From assembly GCA_963930655.1 (NCBI GenBank), contig OZ005618.1:20549001-20613000 (forward strand): a stretch of DNA of 64,000 bases. The letters are read 5' to 3'. The position numbers and the translations under genes were made by a program. Positions within the stretch are counted from its first letter, which is position 1, and each line of letters opens with the position of its first letter. Positions 10,063-25,000 of the stretch are shown one piece after another. The notes below the pieces were generated by a model. The model was not told the DNA's origin. It searched no databases and saw only the letters and a program-made list of their open reading frames with translations. The DNA is from Myrica gale. Lineage: Eukaryota > Streptophyta > Magnoliopsida > Fagales > Myricaceae.

Positions 10063-13000
10063 GTTTATATTATAGTATCATCACTGCAAGCACACTTTTC
10101 TCCCACAATATATGGTGCACTCCGAGAATCAATTGCACATCTAAGTACTTTGCATTCGAACTCTGGATCTGTGACATCAGAAACTCTGGTTCCACATAGT
10201 ATAAAATCAAATAAAGGGAGGGCTCCTGATTTTGCCTTCTCTGTCAGTGCAAATTTGGAGTCGGTTACTTTTCTAGTTGATCTTGCAAATGATGGAGATA
10301 GCAGCTCTGAACTCATGCTTGCTGTACGAGACACAAATATACGGTATTCTTTTGAATATTTTGGGTTTTCACATACATGGTCATATGCATACTTGGATGC
10401 AATGATATAAACTAATAATACTCACCTTTTTCCGGTTGAAACTAGCTTTATGATGTCATGTTAGAGGCTTTCTGCAAATTTGCTTTAGTCAGTGGTCTTG
10501 AATACCTTTTGCCCAGAAAATGATGGTGTGTGTTGGACGATTTCAGGTATGCCCTTACAAAGTTTGAGGAGTTCTGGATTTCTGTGAAGGCATTGAAGGT
10601 CACCACATGTCCATTGACAGGCCAAGGGGAGTGCCATGTCCTATGCTCATGTGGGATTGCATCTTCTATGAATTCTGTTTCTCAGCATGACATTGATAGT
10701 GATCTTAATGATAAAAGTGATAGATATAATGACACAAGTTTATCTGCGGAAGAGTGCCTTCTCATACATTATGAATCTCAAGAAGTAGATTCGCATTGCC
10801 ACAAGTGTACTGTGTGCTTGAATGAGGCTGACGTCCACTGCTACCCCTACATAATTGGATTGCTGGGCGGATTCTTTGATAGACTGTCTGTGTATGGTAC
10901 ATCTTCTGACAGTGCCTATAATTCTGTAGTGGATGCTGAAATTCGAAATAAGGTCCCCCTCTTTGGGTTTCAAAGGTTTGGTTTCTCAAACTTTTTTGAA
11001 ACCGGGTCCTCTGAACATGCGAGCATTCCTGTAGATCACTTTCCATTTGCGACTATTTGCAATGCTGGTCCTCTCGCTAGCCTTGAGAGTTCACCTTATC
11101 CAAATTCTGACTGGAGGAAATATCTGAATATAAGGAACCAAAAAACCGGAAGTCCAGAGTTCAGTAGAAAGGTGGGGTCTAAATCTTTTCATGCCCCACC
11201 ATTAGTATCCACGTCTGGGATTGAAGTATCCCATTTGTGTGAAGCCTCTGGTTTTGTCATTGATTTCCTTCTTTGTCAACTCAGAGTACATTTCCATGAT
11301 GCCACATGCATTATTGGAATTATTACACTACCAATCTCTAAATCTTCATTATTCATTAATGAGGATTCTATGGATTTGTTGTGTTCTATAGAGGGATTGA
11401 TTCTTACCTCATCTTGGTGTACACAAAATTTCCGTGAATTTTTATGGGGGCCCTCAGTACCAAATCTATCTCCCATTTTGAACATACGTGTGAAGCAAGG
11501 AAAAAGTAGATCATTGGGTTCTCATCTTGAAGTTAGCATGAGCATTCAGCATGTATATTGCATTTTACCGGCTGAGTATTTGGCTATAATGATTGGTTAC
11601 TTTTCATTGTCTGATTGGAGATCAAATGCAAATGATCAGCCTGTAACTGGACGCCATGAGAACACTAATACAGGAAATGAGAGCCCCTTTGTATATAAGC
11701 TTGAGATACTGGAATCCACTTTGATTCTGCCAGTGGAAAGCTATGAACATCAGTTTTTAAAGGTTGAGATTCCACAGCTGTACTGCAGTTTCATTGATGA
11801 GAGCATTTCAGATCATGTACTCAGGGAAACTCCTCTTGAATATTTGGTTCCAGTGCATAAATGTGGAGGAAGAAGTAACTGTTTAAATGTATTTGGGCAG
11901 GACTTGTGCCTGTTATTCTTGTCGGTCAAGGATGATGGATGTGGTTTCTTAACATTAGACCAAGATACTGACTGTAAATGTGTTACTTTAGTTGCACCCC
12001 TGAGTGCGGATGTTTGGGTTACAATACCATCTGAAAGTGAATTCACTGATAGAAACTCTGCTTCGACCTCGTATGTCATGACAAGGATCCGAAACTGTCA
12101 AATTATGGCTGATGGTAGGAGCTTCGTCTTTTAGAGTTTACATCTAACTAGAATCACAGCAGCTTATTGTCTCTCATGTTCTACGTAATAATTAATCCAT
12201 TATTTCTCTCTTTGTTAACAGATGGTTACTTTCTTCCTGGAATTGAGGCTCTATTGGCCGTCATAGAACAATTTTTGTTGGTACATGATCAATCAAAAGG
12301 ATTCAAATCTGATGTTCTGCAGTTTATTCAGTTAAAGAAGTCTCTAAAAGAGATTGGTGCAGTTTTACCTGTTGGCTCAAGCTTGATATTCACAGAGGTT
12401 AGGTGTACTGTTGATTCGTTGTCTATAAAGTTGCATCGCTGTGGAGAAGATTCACCAGAACTGCTTGCTAAGGTTGACATGCAATTTTCATGCTCTGCGT
12501 CATTGAAAAATGATGCACTCTTAAGCCTGGGTGTTACTTTCTCTTCCTTGGAGTTGAATTATTTGCCTAATTCAATCATATTAGCACAATGCACCTCGAC
12601 ATGCTCCTCATCTGTTCTTGACATTTCGTTTTCCAAATCAGTTCAAGAAGGAATTGAACTCTTTTTTTCTCTTCCTTCTCTTGATATTTGGCTCCATTTG
12701 TCCGAGTGGACAAAGGTTCTTGTTCTTATAAACTTGTATGTGGGACGACCGAACAAAACCACACTCCTGGATCCATCAGCAGAGAATTTGACCTCAAATA
12801 TAGATGATCCATTAAAAAATGTGGCAGTTGACAAGTCTCCAATGTCTCCTCGTTCTGCAAGTATATCAACTCAGTTTGAATCAGTGACCATGAAGCAGGA
12901 TCCTGTTTCCTTGGTTGTGAAGTCAGAAAATGTTGGCATTACATTTTACTTCCCTTTATGGGTCAGCAAAGAACCATCCAGGCAACTTCAGCTAGCCAAT

Positions 13001-16000
13001 GATCACTTGAATGTGCCTCAGAATGCTTCATCGGATGTGCTTGAAGAAAAAGACTGCAAATTTGTTGCTGTGAATTTGTATAGTAGAAGTACAGGGTTCT
13101 TTATCGACAGTGGGAACATAAAATTTAACTCCAACTTGGAAAATTTAAGTGGCACAGTATTGATATGTGACAACAGTAGTGTTCCGTCTTGGCCTCTTTT
13201 CCAGATATACAAGGTTGGTTTGGAGGCTGACATCAAAAATAAACAGATGGAACTTATGCATATCACAGTAGACATTCAATGCGACCGTTTAGATGTATGG
13301 CTTTCACATCGCCTGTTGTACTTCTTGCATGGTGTACATTTCAATATTCCCGAAGCTGAGTCTTCTGAGTTCACATATGGTGAGATTGTTTTTAAGGCCC
13401 AGTTTAGGAAGGTGTCGCTTCTGCTAAGTGATGGAAGGGTATGTTGGCCTCCTTGACTAAGTTTTATATTTTATAAGAATTCATTCACATGGGAGAGCAA
13501 GATACTTTAGCTTCTTTGTGCCGGTGATTTTCAGAATTCTCATTTCTCTACCATATATAAATTAAGATATATATCAAGTAGAGCGAATAAAAAGTTTAAT
13601 CTCATGCTAATACAGGACTTATCTCTATGTAAAGCTGATCGTTTCCAGTCAGCTGGAATTGAAGTTGAGTTTAGCTCCATGGTGTTTTAGATTTAATTCT
13701 TCAAACCTATATATGGTTTGCGATACGTGATATAAGAATAGGGAAAATCTTTCAGGCTTTTTGATTTTAACATGCTGACATTTTACAAATATCATCTCTC
13801 TCTCTCTCCAAAGCTGTAAAACCTTTAAAAAGAAGGATCGGTGATATTCCTCAAGAGACCCATAATGGAAGTCAAAATTGCTAATTGAGTCTATGTGACT
13901 AGGGTCCATTTCATCCTCCGGTTGATCTTACTCAAGTAGTCATTCACATTAGTCTCTACATTAGCCTGTTTGACAGCATGGTGCCAGGGGAGCTGTATCG
14001 CTAGCTTTTATGGTCGTTTCAGGAGTGATTTTGTCCTTGTGTTCTGTTTTTCCTTGATTTTAATTAGTCCCTTCTTTAATTCGTGTTCTACGTGGACATG
14101 AATGGACATTAGGTTTATTCTTTCCTCGCTTGCAATTTGTATTTTATGGATAACCTAGCGTGAAGGAGTTTTTTCGTACTGGTCTAATTCATATTGTTAG
14201 TAATTCATACGTGCTTTCATGTAGTGGAGTTGTGGTGGACCTTTATTGGAGATTCTTTTGAGGAACATCATCTTGCATGCAAACGTGACTGAAAACAACA
14301 TTGAGGGTTCAGTCGGTGCGGAATTTCTAGTGAACTACAATAATATTCACAAGGTATATGCTTGCTGATTGTCAGAATCTCTATATTCTTCCTGTATGAA
14401 TAACATCCTAATAGCTGCTTTATCTGCTCATAATGATTGAAGGCATTGTGGGAGCCTTTTGTCGAGCCTTGGCAGTTTCAGATGGCTGTGACTAGGAAAA
14501 ATGAGATGAGCGCTTTGCTGAACAGTTTCATCATCACAGACATTCAACTGAAATCAACAGGGCAGCTTAACTTGAACTTTACAGAATCCCTTATTGAGGT
14601 ACTTTATGATTCTATTACATCATTGTGCTTCTGGATCACCTCTTTACCTAAAAGAATTTATCAGGGGTCTTTTGGACTTCTATGAATGCCATTGCGATCT
14701 TAAAATTGATGATTTTGGATATCAGTGACTGTTGAACAATTCACAGGGTTTTCCATTGGGAAAACATAAAAGTTGTCCTGTAGCGCCATATCTATCAATG
14801 TCTACAATCTAACTTGTAGGCTTCAATATTGATGACGCATATGCTATTGCCTAGAATGGGTCTTAGAAGCAAAGTGATGCAATTGACTTCTAGTTGGCAT
14901 CTGTATACCCATATCAGATTTGAGTGGCAGGAGATGTATATTTAGATCAAGTTCTAGCCTCTAATTGCTTTTGGGGTGCTGACCAGAGCTGAATGAGATT
15001 GGAAAATGTCAACCCTTAAATTGTAATATTTTGTACAGCTTCATCTTGTTGGTTTTCTTCTTCTTTTTTTAATAGTAATTAGTTGCAAAATATTTCTTCT
15101 TTCAGTGTCTTTCCAGGACAATTGAGATGATCAAGGATGCATGGGATCTGATAGAACCATATGATCATCCTGAAGGCCGGAGATTCTTAAATTCTGCATT
15201 TACTAAATATACATCTGATGGAAAATATGCCCCTTATATGCTCCAAAATTTGACTTCTGTTCCACTGATATATCGTGTTTATCAAGGGCTGGTTAATTCT
15301 GATGAGTTTGATGTCTCAGGAGTGAGAGATGGAAATCATGTTGAGCCAGGTTGTTCTGTTCCTATTTACATTAATGAAACTCCTGAAGAACAACTTTTTC
15401 GTTTTAGGCCAACTCAGTCTTCTGATAGACTTAATGAGCAGAAATCAAATGGGGTTGCTCATCATTTCATTACCATTCAACTTGAGGGAACATCTGTTAC
15501 TTCGGCGCCTATTTCAATGGATCTTGTAGGACTTACCTACTTTGAGGTTGATTTTTCCAAGCCATACAATGAAGACACTGATGAGAGTGGAGCATATACC
15601 TGCAGTGGTTTTGTTGTCCCCGTTGTATTTGATGTTTCAGTGCAGCGCTACTGCAAGTTAATACGCCTGTACTCAACAGTATGTGCAGTAAAATTCATGA
15701 TGCTTTTTGTTTATGCTAATGAGGTTCCCTTGCTTTTTATTTCTTTCTCTTTCCACTTTATTTTTTTCTTTTTCTAAGACACAGTTAATATGCTTAGGTT
15801 GTGCTTTCAAATGCAAGCTCCATACCATTGGAGCTGAGATTCGATATTCCATTTGGCATATCCCCGAAGGTATGAACCTGAAATTTCTTCTTCTGTAACC
15901 GATATAAGGTAGCTATTCTTATCTGAGCCGCTATACCTTAGAAACCTTCCTGTTTATTTCTCTTTCAGATACTAGACCCAATATATCCTGGCCATGAGTT

Positions 16001-19000
16001 GCCTCTACCTCTACATTTGGCTGAAGCCGGTCGTGTGAGTTGGCGCCCAATTGGAAATTCTTACTTATGGAGTGAATACTACAGCCTCTCAAGCCTTCTT
16101 TCACAGGAGAGCAGAATAGGGTTTCTTAAATCCTTTGCTTGCTATCCACTTCATGCTAGTGGTGATCCATTTCGCTGTTGTGTATCAGTTAGAGATATCA
16201 TCTTGCAGTTATCTGGTCGGCCAAAGAAAGATGGTGAAATTTTGCATAATGTGGATGGCTCAAAAAAGCGGTTCGTTCACCAAGTGATGCTAAGTACTCC
16301 ATTAGTGGTGAACAACTACCTTCCCGAGGCAGTTTCCTTGACAATAGAAAGTAGTGGGGTTACTCGTACTGCAGTTCTTTCAGTGGTTTGTCACCTTTTC
16401 TTAGCTGATATATATCATTGAATACAGAGTCCTGTATTGCTTTTTGTTTTCTCTTGTTTCATTGATCGTGGTGCAATTACCCAGGAATTTTATGTACTAT
16501 TTTTCATAGGTGGAAACTTCCTTTCATCATATTGATCCATCACATGACCTGAGTCTGGAAATCAATATGCAAGGATTTAAACCTTTGGATTTGAAGTTCG
16601 CTCGAATGGAGAAATTCTGTACACTGGCCAAGTTCAACGGGAACAAGTTTTCAGTGTCTGAATCTCTGACCTTTTGTCCAGAGTTGTCAAATGGTAGTTG
16701 ATTTTACCTTAAAATTTACAGCTGAAGTTACCGTGTCTGCAATACTTTGTTAATTGTATTGATATGTTTTATTCTAGGTCCAGTGTATGTAACCGTGGAG
16801 AAGATCATCGATGCATTCTCTGGTGCCAGGGAACTCTTCATTTTTGTTCCCTTTCTGTTGTATAATTGCACCGGTTTTCCCCTCTTGATTTCAGAATCTG
16901 CTGATGACAAGAAAAGAGGGTGTATTATTCCCTCATGTTATGATTTGGCTGAACAAGAATTACTCCCGGGCAAAAAAGATGGTCTCAGCCTGCTATCTTC
17001 TAACCACGATTCACATGCTATGATTCCCCAAAGTTTAAGGAGCTCTTCCCTAGAAAATCGGATCATCTCAAATAGGGAGAATGTAAATTTACACTCAGCA
17101 AGATTCCTTAACAAACCTCTGATTTCATCCAATTCCCGCTCAAATCTTCACGAGATATTGGATAAAAATGATTTAGACACTCAAAAAGCTTTTCTAAACA
17201 GCTCAAAAGACGCATTGAGTTCAAGCAGTCCATTGACTTCAAGCAATGCGAACTCTGTGGGACATGAACGTGGGAGGGTTAGGGCATTCATGTATTCTCC
17301 TATTTCTATTTCCTCTACAAATGAAGTTATGGTTAGAGTGAGTAGGTACTTGCCTGAATGTGTTTCAGAAAAAAGGCCAAACTCTTCATGGTCAAGCCCA
17401 TTTTTTCTTGTTCCGCCAAGTGGTTCGAGTACTATTATTGTTCCTAAATCATCATCAAATGCTGCATTTGTGGTATCTGTGACTTCTAGTGCAGTTGCTG
17501 GTCCATTTGCTGGGAGGACAAACGCCATAACTTTCCAGCCTAGGTGATGTAGTAGTCATCACTACCATAAACAATGCTTTCTTTTATTTTTTCAATATTT
17601 GCCGTGTCATTTTGATTCTTCTTTTTGGCAGATATGTTATCAGTAATGCATGCCACAAGGACTTATGTTATAAGCAGAAGGGAACTGATTTTGTTTTCCG
17701 ATTGGGTGTTGGAGAGCATGCTCATCTTCACTGGACAGATGCAACCAGGTTGTTGCATTGTATAGTCACTGACACATACAGTTCTTGGTCGTGAATTTGT
17801 GTACATATTCACATGTCTGCATTTTGAATACATATTGAGACAGTCAGTATGCATATCGGAAGCAAGTACAAAGTTGTGTCAAGAACGGTCTAATAAACTT
17901 GTTGTTATGCTGTCCAGAATTCTTATGTATGGTATGCTTGATATTATTTTTGAGTTTTTGCCAATCCATTTATCAGATCATATGTGGTTTTTCCCGCCCT
18001 TTTGACGTACTAAGTGAGCACAGAGCTTGAATATCGTCAAATGTAGCCAATACGGTTATGAAATAATACTTCTTTCAATTGGTAGATTACACACACCCTC
18101 CGCCCTCGGAGGGGTGTCACTTTGAGCCAAATCTCATTGCTATAGAGGCATGAAATAGTGTACTTATGGATACATCAATCATTGCAGAACAGAAAACAGA
18201 CATCCTTTTCAGTGCCATGCACTTTGCATAAGCATGTGCTTTTGTGCTTAAGCTAGCTTTGAAGGAGCTTTGCATGGGATGCCATATCTGAGCCTTGCTA
18301 AGCTGTATGCTGTATGCACACCTTAGAATGCTTTAATTACACTGAACCAAACCCGCTTTCCCCTTCCTGTTTTCTCTTGGTTTGTCCTAATGAATCATTG
18401 GGAGTAAATTCCAGAGCCCAAACAATGGCTATGATATGAGGGATTTTGACGAATGGGATTTTAGCAGATGACAAATTAAGTGGTTAAGTCCAAGACATTA
18501 AATTTGGTTGTTATTACTAGTGTGTCATTGTGGCTACCCTGAATCATGTGTGTGTAGCCATTTCCTTCACGTATTTAGGGTTGGAGATATCTCCTCTATG
18601 CATGTTTTTCTTTAGTTTTCTGCACCCCCCTTGTATTCATATTTCAACTTACAACAGGGAATTCCTGGTTTCCATTCGTTATGATGAACCTGGTTGGCAA
18701 TGGTCTGGCGGTTTCTTACCAGATCATCTTGGTGATACTCAAGTAAAATTGCGGAATTATGTCTCCAATGCATTGAATATGATACGGGTCGAAGTGCAGA
18801 ATGCTGATGTTTCCATTGAAGATGAAAAGATTGTTGGAAGCCTCCATGGAAGTTCTGGTACAAACTTGATTCTCTTATCAGATGATGATACTGGGTATAT
18901 GCCTTACAGAGTTGATAATTTCTCAAAGGAGGTCAGTATTGTTGTCTATTTAGTTTTTTCACCTGGATTGCATCTCTAAAGTTTTGGTATAAGGGTTCAG

Positions 19001-22000
19001 GGTTAATTCTCAGTTTAGTTTTTTCCACAATTACATACAGCCATGATTTTAGAAGCTTGAGTCACTATTTGTCGGTACTTTACATTTTGTAGACGCTACG
19101 GATCTACCAGCAAAAATGTGAAACTTTTGAGACAACAGTTCACTCTTATACATCTTGCCCTTATGCTTGGGATGAACCCAACTATCCACATCGTCTAACA
19201 GTTGAGGTAATCCTGATTGGTTTTATATATAAAACAATAGGTAACTTAACTTCTAGTTTTTATTAAAAAAGCTTGTTGGTGTGTTTGGAACTGTAAGGCA
19301 CGTGGAGAGCGTGTTCTGGGGTCGTATGCTCTTGATGATGTCAAAGAGTACATGCCTGTATGCTTACCATCCACGTCTGAGGTATATTTTCTAGCCTTCA
19401 TTCTGTATGGTACCTACAACAGTTGTCAGTTGGTTGAAAGTTGATGTGTCTAGTTCTTCTGCTTGCAACTCTTCTGGTTAGCATTTCTGAGAAAGAGAAG
19501 ATGACTGCTTGGTGTTAAGAATAGATACCCAAGAATTGTTGTGCATTAAATGCTATCAATCAGATATATTTTGTCATCTTTGATAATTTTAGTGACTTTC
19601 TTGATAAAAGTAATTCAAACTGGCTTCATTTATTGGCATCACACATGTATGTAGTTATCATGGAACTAATTTTCTGACGCTCCATACCTGGTGAGACAAA
19701 AGAAGCCATTAAAAACGCAGATAAATAGGGATGCAGAATTTACCCTAGAATTGAACTCTTGTGCTGCACTTTTGAGGTTCTATTTGAGCATCTTTGCAAA
19801 CAAACAAAAATTCGAAGTATTTCAAAATAGAAAAGTTTTACTGTTTCCTTAAACATGGTAATGTTTCCTCCTGCTAGAAGGGCAAAGATCTAAAATGTTT
19901 TTTTTTATTTGGGGGGGGGGGGGGTAGTAAGTGCCTCGCCTGTCCAGCTAGCAGACTTCCCCATGTTATTCAAGTTTTTAAATAATATAAGGAAGTGTAT
20001 TTTGAATCGACAGATTTTGAATGATAGCTTCTGTCAATTGTGTAATTAACCTCTATAATCGATCAATATTGTTGTTGTTACTTGTAACATAACCTTATAA
20101 GTATGATTTTTTGCTCCATTTGGGGTTGGTGGCTAATTATTTCTGTCTGCAGAAGCCTGAGAGAATGTTGCACTTGTCAGTCCATGCCGAGGGGGCAACA
20201 AAGGTTGATTTCCAATAGTCTTGTGCATGAAGTAGATTATTTTGTGTTGTTCTTGCGTGCTTATTGATTGTTATCTATTGATTGTTATCTACGGTTATAG
20301 GTCCTCTGTGTTATTGATTCAAGTTACCACATATTGAATGACGTGAAGAATTCTGGTGTGCATCACTTCAGAGAAGGAAGTAAACATTCTCAAAAACAGG
20401 AAAAACTTGTTGACTACAAGGAAAAAATTTCCATTGTCATTCCACATGTTGGTATCTCCTTGATTAATCGTTACCCACAGGTATCCGGAAAAAAAATTTC
20501 CCTTGCAGGGAATTCTTTTTTGGTTAAGACTTCCTAGAAAATTCTTCGAACTGTGTTCATAAGTGAATTGTTTTGCAGGAGTTGCTTTTTGCCTGTGCCA
20601 AGACCTTAACGATTGATATGCAACAGAGTTTGAATCAACAGAAGCTTTTCTTTCAAATATCATCATTGCAAATAGACAACCAGCTGCGCACTACCCCATT
20701 CCCTGTCATCTTGTCCTTTGATCGTGAATCCAGATGCACCTCGGCTGGCCAAATAAGAAATAAGGATATAAATGCAAATGAAAGATTGTCGCAATTGTCT
20801 CCTGACATCTCTTGCGAACCTGTATTCTGTCTAGCTGTGTCGAAGTGGAGGAAGAAGGATATTTCATTGGTTTCGTTTGAATATATGAGCTTAAGGTGTC
20901 TATTCTCTGCAATTAGTAAATCTTACTTGCATGATTCTTTAGTGCTTATTTTGTATACTGTTTAATCCTTGCAGAGTAGCAGATTTCCACCTTGAACTTG
21001 AACAAGAAGTGATACTAAGCTTGTTTGACTTCTTCAAAAATGTTTATTCAAGGCTCCAGTACAGTATCTTGCCATTTTCGGATCCCTTACTTCAGCCTCA
21101 TACCTATGAGTCAGGTTTGGTGAAGGAATCCTTGGCACACTTTCAGACATTTGAATACTTGAATGGAAGTAAGGACCACCTTCTTTCAATGAATGTTCCT
21201 GTTGAAGACAATGGAGGCAGTCTGTCACTACCTTCAGTAGTTCCAATCGGAGCTCCTTGGCAGCAAATTTACCTTTTGGCCAGAAGACAGCAGAAAATCT
21301 ATGTTGAAGTGTTTGATGTGGCCCCCATCAAGTTAACATTAAGGTGAATGTGTTATTCCTGACAACAAGAATGCATTTGTATAAGCAGTTTATGTCTTAC
21401 TCTATTGCTTAAGCTCATTATTATGATGAATATCTCTTGGACAGCTTTTCCAGCTCTCCATGGATGCTCAGACATGGGGCTCTTACACCAGGAGAATCTC
21501 TTATCCATGTAAGTAGCATATTCTTACCAGAAATGGTGTTCATGATTTCTCCCACATGAAGGAAGTTTTGGGTTGGTTGACAGCCAGCAATAAACTACGA
21601 TATTTAGTTAGGTGAGGCAAACTACAGACGTAGGTTAAAAAACTTCTGGTCATGTGGAGTTATGTTACTTGCAATTGGGTGCTGCTTTCTAGGTACAGGC
21701 ATGTGTATGGGTGTCAAACTGCCCAAAAATCTCTGAATTTTAGGATGATGGAGTGAGCTAAAAGGTCAGGACTTGTCTTTTAATGTGGGCCTGTCGGCTA
21801 TTAACAGGGCAATTTATATGCAGACAGCTTTAAGTTGTTGCGTGAAGAATTTTAAGATAATCCCCCATGTGATAGATGTATGTATTTTTCTTTTAGCTAT
21901 ATCTATGCAAAGCTCCCCCATAGGTGAAGATCTAGGATCCTCTCTTTTTTTGCGTTGAAAGCGGACAGCAACTTTATCTTATTGCAACTTAGATAGGAGG

Positions 22001-25000
22001 ACAGATTTTTTTCTTTTGTACTCTACAGTCCCAAGCCACCCTATTTCCTTGGCCTTCTGCCCCATGGTAGTGAAGTACGATGGGTCGAGAAAGTGTCCTT
22101 CAGCCCTCTGCGTAGTAAGCCCTCCTTCGAGCCTCTACCTGAATTCTGGATCGTCCCCGTGCTTGCTATCATTGACTTTGTCAATCTCTAGATGTTCTGA
22201 AGGGGCCTGGGTTCTCTTTCAAGAAGATCCATCCCTTCCCCACAACACAAGTGGCCTATTATCGTATTGAATTGGGGTATTTGCAAAGGTGTTTTTAGAG
22301 AATTGCAGAACCGCTTGCCACCTCTTAAGGACCTTAAGCTCATCATTTGAAAAAGGCTTTTTCCGTATGTTCAAGTGTGAACCTCAAACCATCCTTTGAA
22401 ATAATCAAATTCAAAACTGCACCAGCTAAACTACCAATTTATCGTGTCAATGTCATTTTGGGGTCTAAACTACCAATTTCATCACATTACGCTCTCAAAC
22501 TATTGAAATTCATCAGTTTGCACCCCTAAATCTGATCCCGCAATAAAATTATCGAACAATGGGCTACATGGCACAATCTTGACGTCTGAATCCTATTAGA
22601 GGGCACCATATTGATGAATTTCAATAGTTCAAGGATGCAATGTGATGAATTGGTAATTTGAACCCCAAAATTACATTGGTCCAATAGTTTGGGGTGAAAA
22701 GTGAAGTTTTCTCTTTGTTTATTTTCAATTCTATGTTGAACCACATCCAAATTTACTTTGGGCATGAAAAAACCTCATTTTGTCAGTGAATCTAACCAAA
22801 ACTGGGTGAATCAGAAAAGATGATGTTAGAGAGAGACAAAGATGAGAGAGCTTCAACTTAGTTATGCAATTGGAAGCCATGATTCCTGGCCTTAGGAAAT
22901 GGTACATTGCTTGCCATTGGTAGAAATCATGGGTTGGATCTAAAGCCATGGTGGGTGTGGACAGAAGATTCAATAACAAATTAATGTAAGAAAAATCATG
23001 ATATTACAAAATAGTTGAGATCGCAAATGGCTGAGAACTCCAAATTGAAGATATAAATGGGACGGGAAATCTCATATGACTCCTGAATCTATCATTGCCA
23101 TGGGAAACAGGTTAAGATGATTAAAGGCTATAGTACTTTAATATTTTATTTAAAGAACACATTATTTTTAAGGAGACAATATTCCCTATCAGCTGTATTA
23201 TTGGTGTTACATGTTAATAAATAATGTCACAGAACTAATGGAGGTGGGTTCAAAATGGTACAGACTCTTTTTCTTTTCTTTTCTTTTCTTTTGGCTTTCT
23301 TTATTTGGAATCAAAATATTTTTATGGCTGCTGTTTATTTTCATCATGAATACTTATGGTAACAATAAATTACAGAGAGGTCTAATGGCTCTTGCTGATG
23401 TTGAGGGAGCACGTATTCAGCTGAAACAATTGACTATTGCACATCACATGGCTAGCTGGGAATCCATACAGGAGATCATCATGAGACATTACACTCGGCA
23501 ACTTCTTCATGAGATGTACAAAGTAATTTTTCAATAATTCTCTAGATACCCAACCATATTACCTTTCTTGTCTTATTAAGCATTTTTATTTCTTTGGTCA
23601 TAAATAAGTTAACAGTGATTTTCAATAAGATGAGTGCAAAGTGCATCATAATTAAGAGTAGAATTGATTAACCTTATATTTGGAAGTTCCTTTTAGCTAC
23701 ATGCTTCAAACTTTGTTGAATTCTTTCAAATTTTGTCCCGCTTATTCATTTTTTAATTCCTAGAGTTTCTATTTTTTTCGTTTGGTTGGGCTCAGATTCA
23801 ATATGTTTTGAACTTCTACTGCTTAGCCCATGTGTTCTCCTGCCTTCTTCTCCCATTTGGACATAGTATTTTCGTGCCTGATTCTATCTTCCATCTAACT
23901 CTTAGAAATTAACTGAGGGACATGCACAAATGTCACTGACTTTGTAACTCGAGAAGTTTTCAATGAAACATCGCTGGTTTAGATGATATTGGGAAATACC
24001 TGTGAGCATATGTTTTATTGTTAGGAAAAATACACTTTGTACCCACGAACTACCAAGTGTTTTGCACTTTGCACCCTAAACTATCACGTTTGAGAGATTG
24101 CACTCACAAATTACCCATCTCTAACACATAACACCCTCTGTCTATTTTTTTTCTCAAATTGAACGGAAATTGAGTTTTTTTTTAATACGAAATGTCGATT
24201 ATACTCTTAAAAAAAGTCAAATAGTATGTTACATTTAAAGGTATAATCGTCATTTCGTTTTTTTTTTAAATCAATTTCCGCTAAAAATAGACAAAGGGGC
24301 AATGTGTTAGGGATTATGGGTGTAATGTCTCAAACATGGTAGTTTATGGTGCAAAACCTATGGTAGTTCGTGGGTGAAAAATGTATTTCCCCTTTATTGT
24401 TTGATGAAAGGATTTGGGGCGTTTTTTGTTGCATTCTTTGTTTTTGTGAGTTAATTCGGTTTTAGGCTGTCCTTTTGTGGATTTTCCGGATTTTCTTAGT
24501 TTTTTAGCGTGTTTGCTTTAGTTTTTGTCAGTATAGTCTCTTGTACTATCAGCTTTATTTTTCTTTAATAAAATTGCCTTACTTATTAAAAAAAGGATTT
24601 ACTATTTACAACAGAATTTACAGGTTTCTCTATCAAATACTGCAGTGGATACTTTTTGAATATTTCCTCTCACTATAGGTTGATGGATCCTTATTTGATT
24701 TCTAGAGTTCTTCATGTATTCTCCTATTGAATATCTCCTTTCCGATTGACCTCTCCCTCCTCCATCCAAATGTCTGCCTTCAAGTATGTACGGCTTTGCT
24801 TCTAGATGCAAGTTAGTGGTTTCTAGGTTTTGAGGCAAATGGACCTGGAAAAGTTACATTGGATCATTAATTAGTTACATGGCAACTTTCCCCACCAAAA
24901 GTGTTCTGCTCTGCTGTATATTCTAGATTAATGACATTGATTAATATGGTAACCTGTGAATTAGCATTCAGTGAAGAGTAATTTGGAACTCACAAGCAAC

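Noticed and set aside
13617-13690. Possible extra VPS13 exon after an ACAG acceptor at 13616 (DLSLCKADRFQSAG...)
   Set aside because: The frame hits a stop quickly, and joining exon end 13438 straight to 14225 gives the conserved SDGRWSCGGPLLEILLRN wording in phase.
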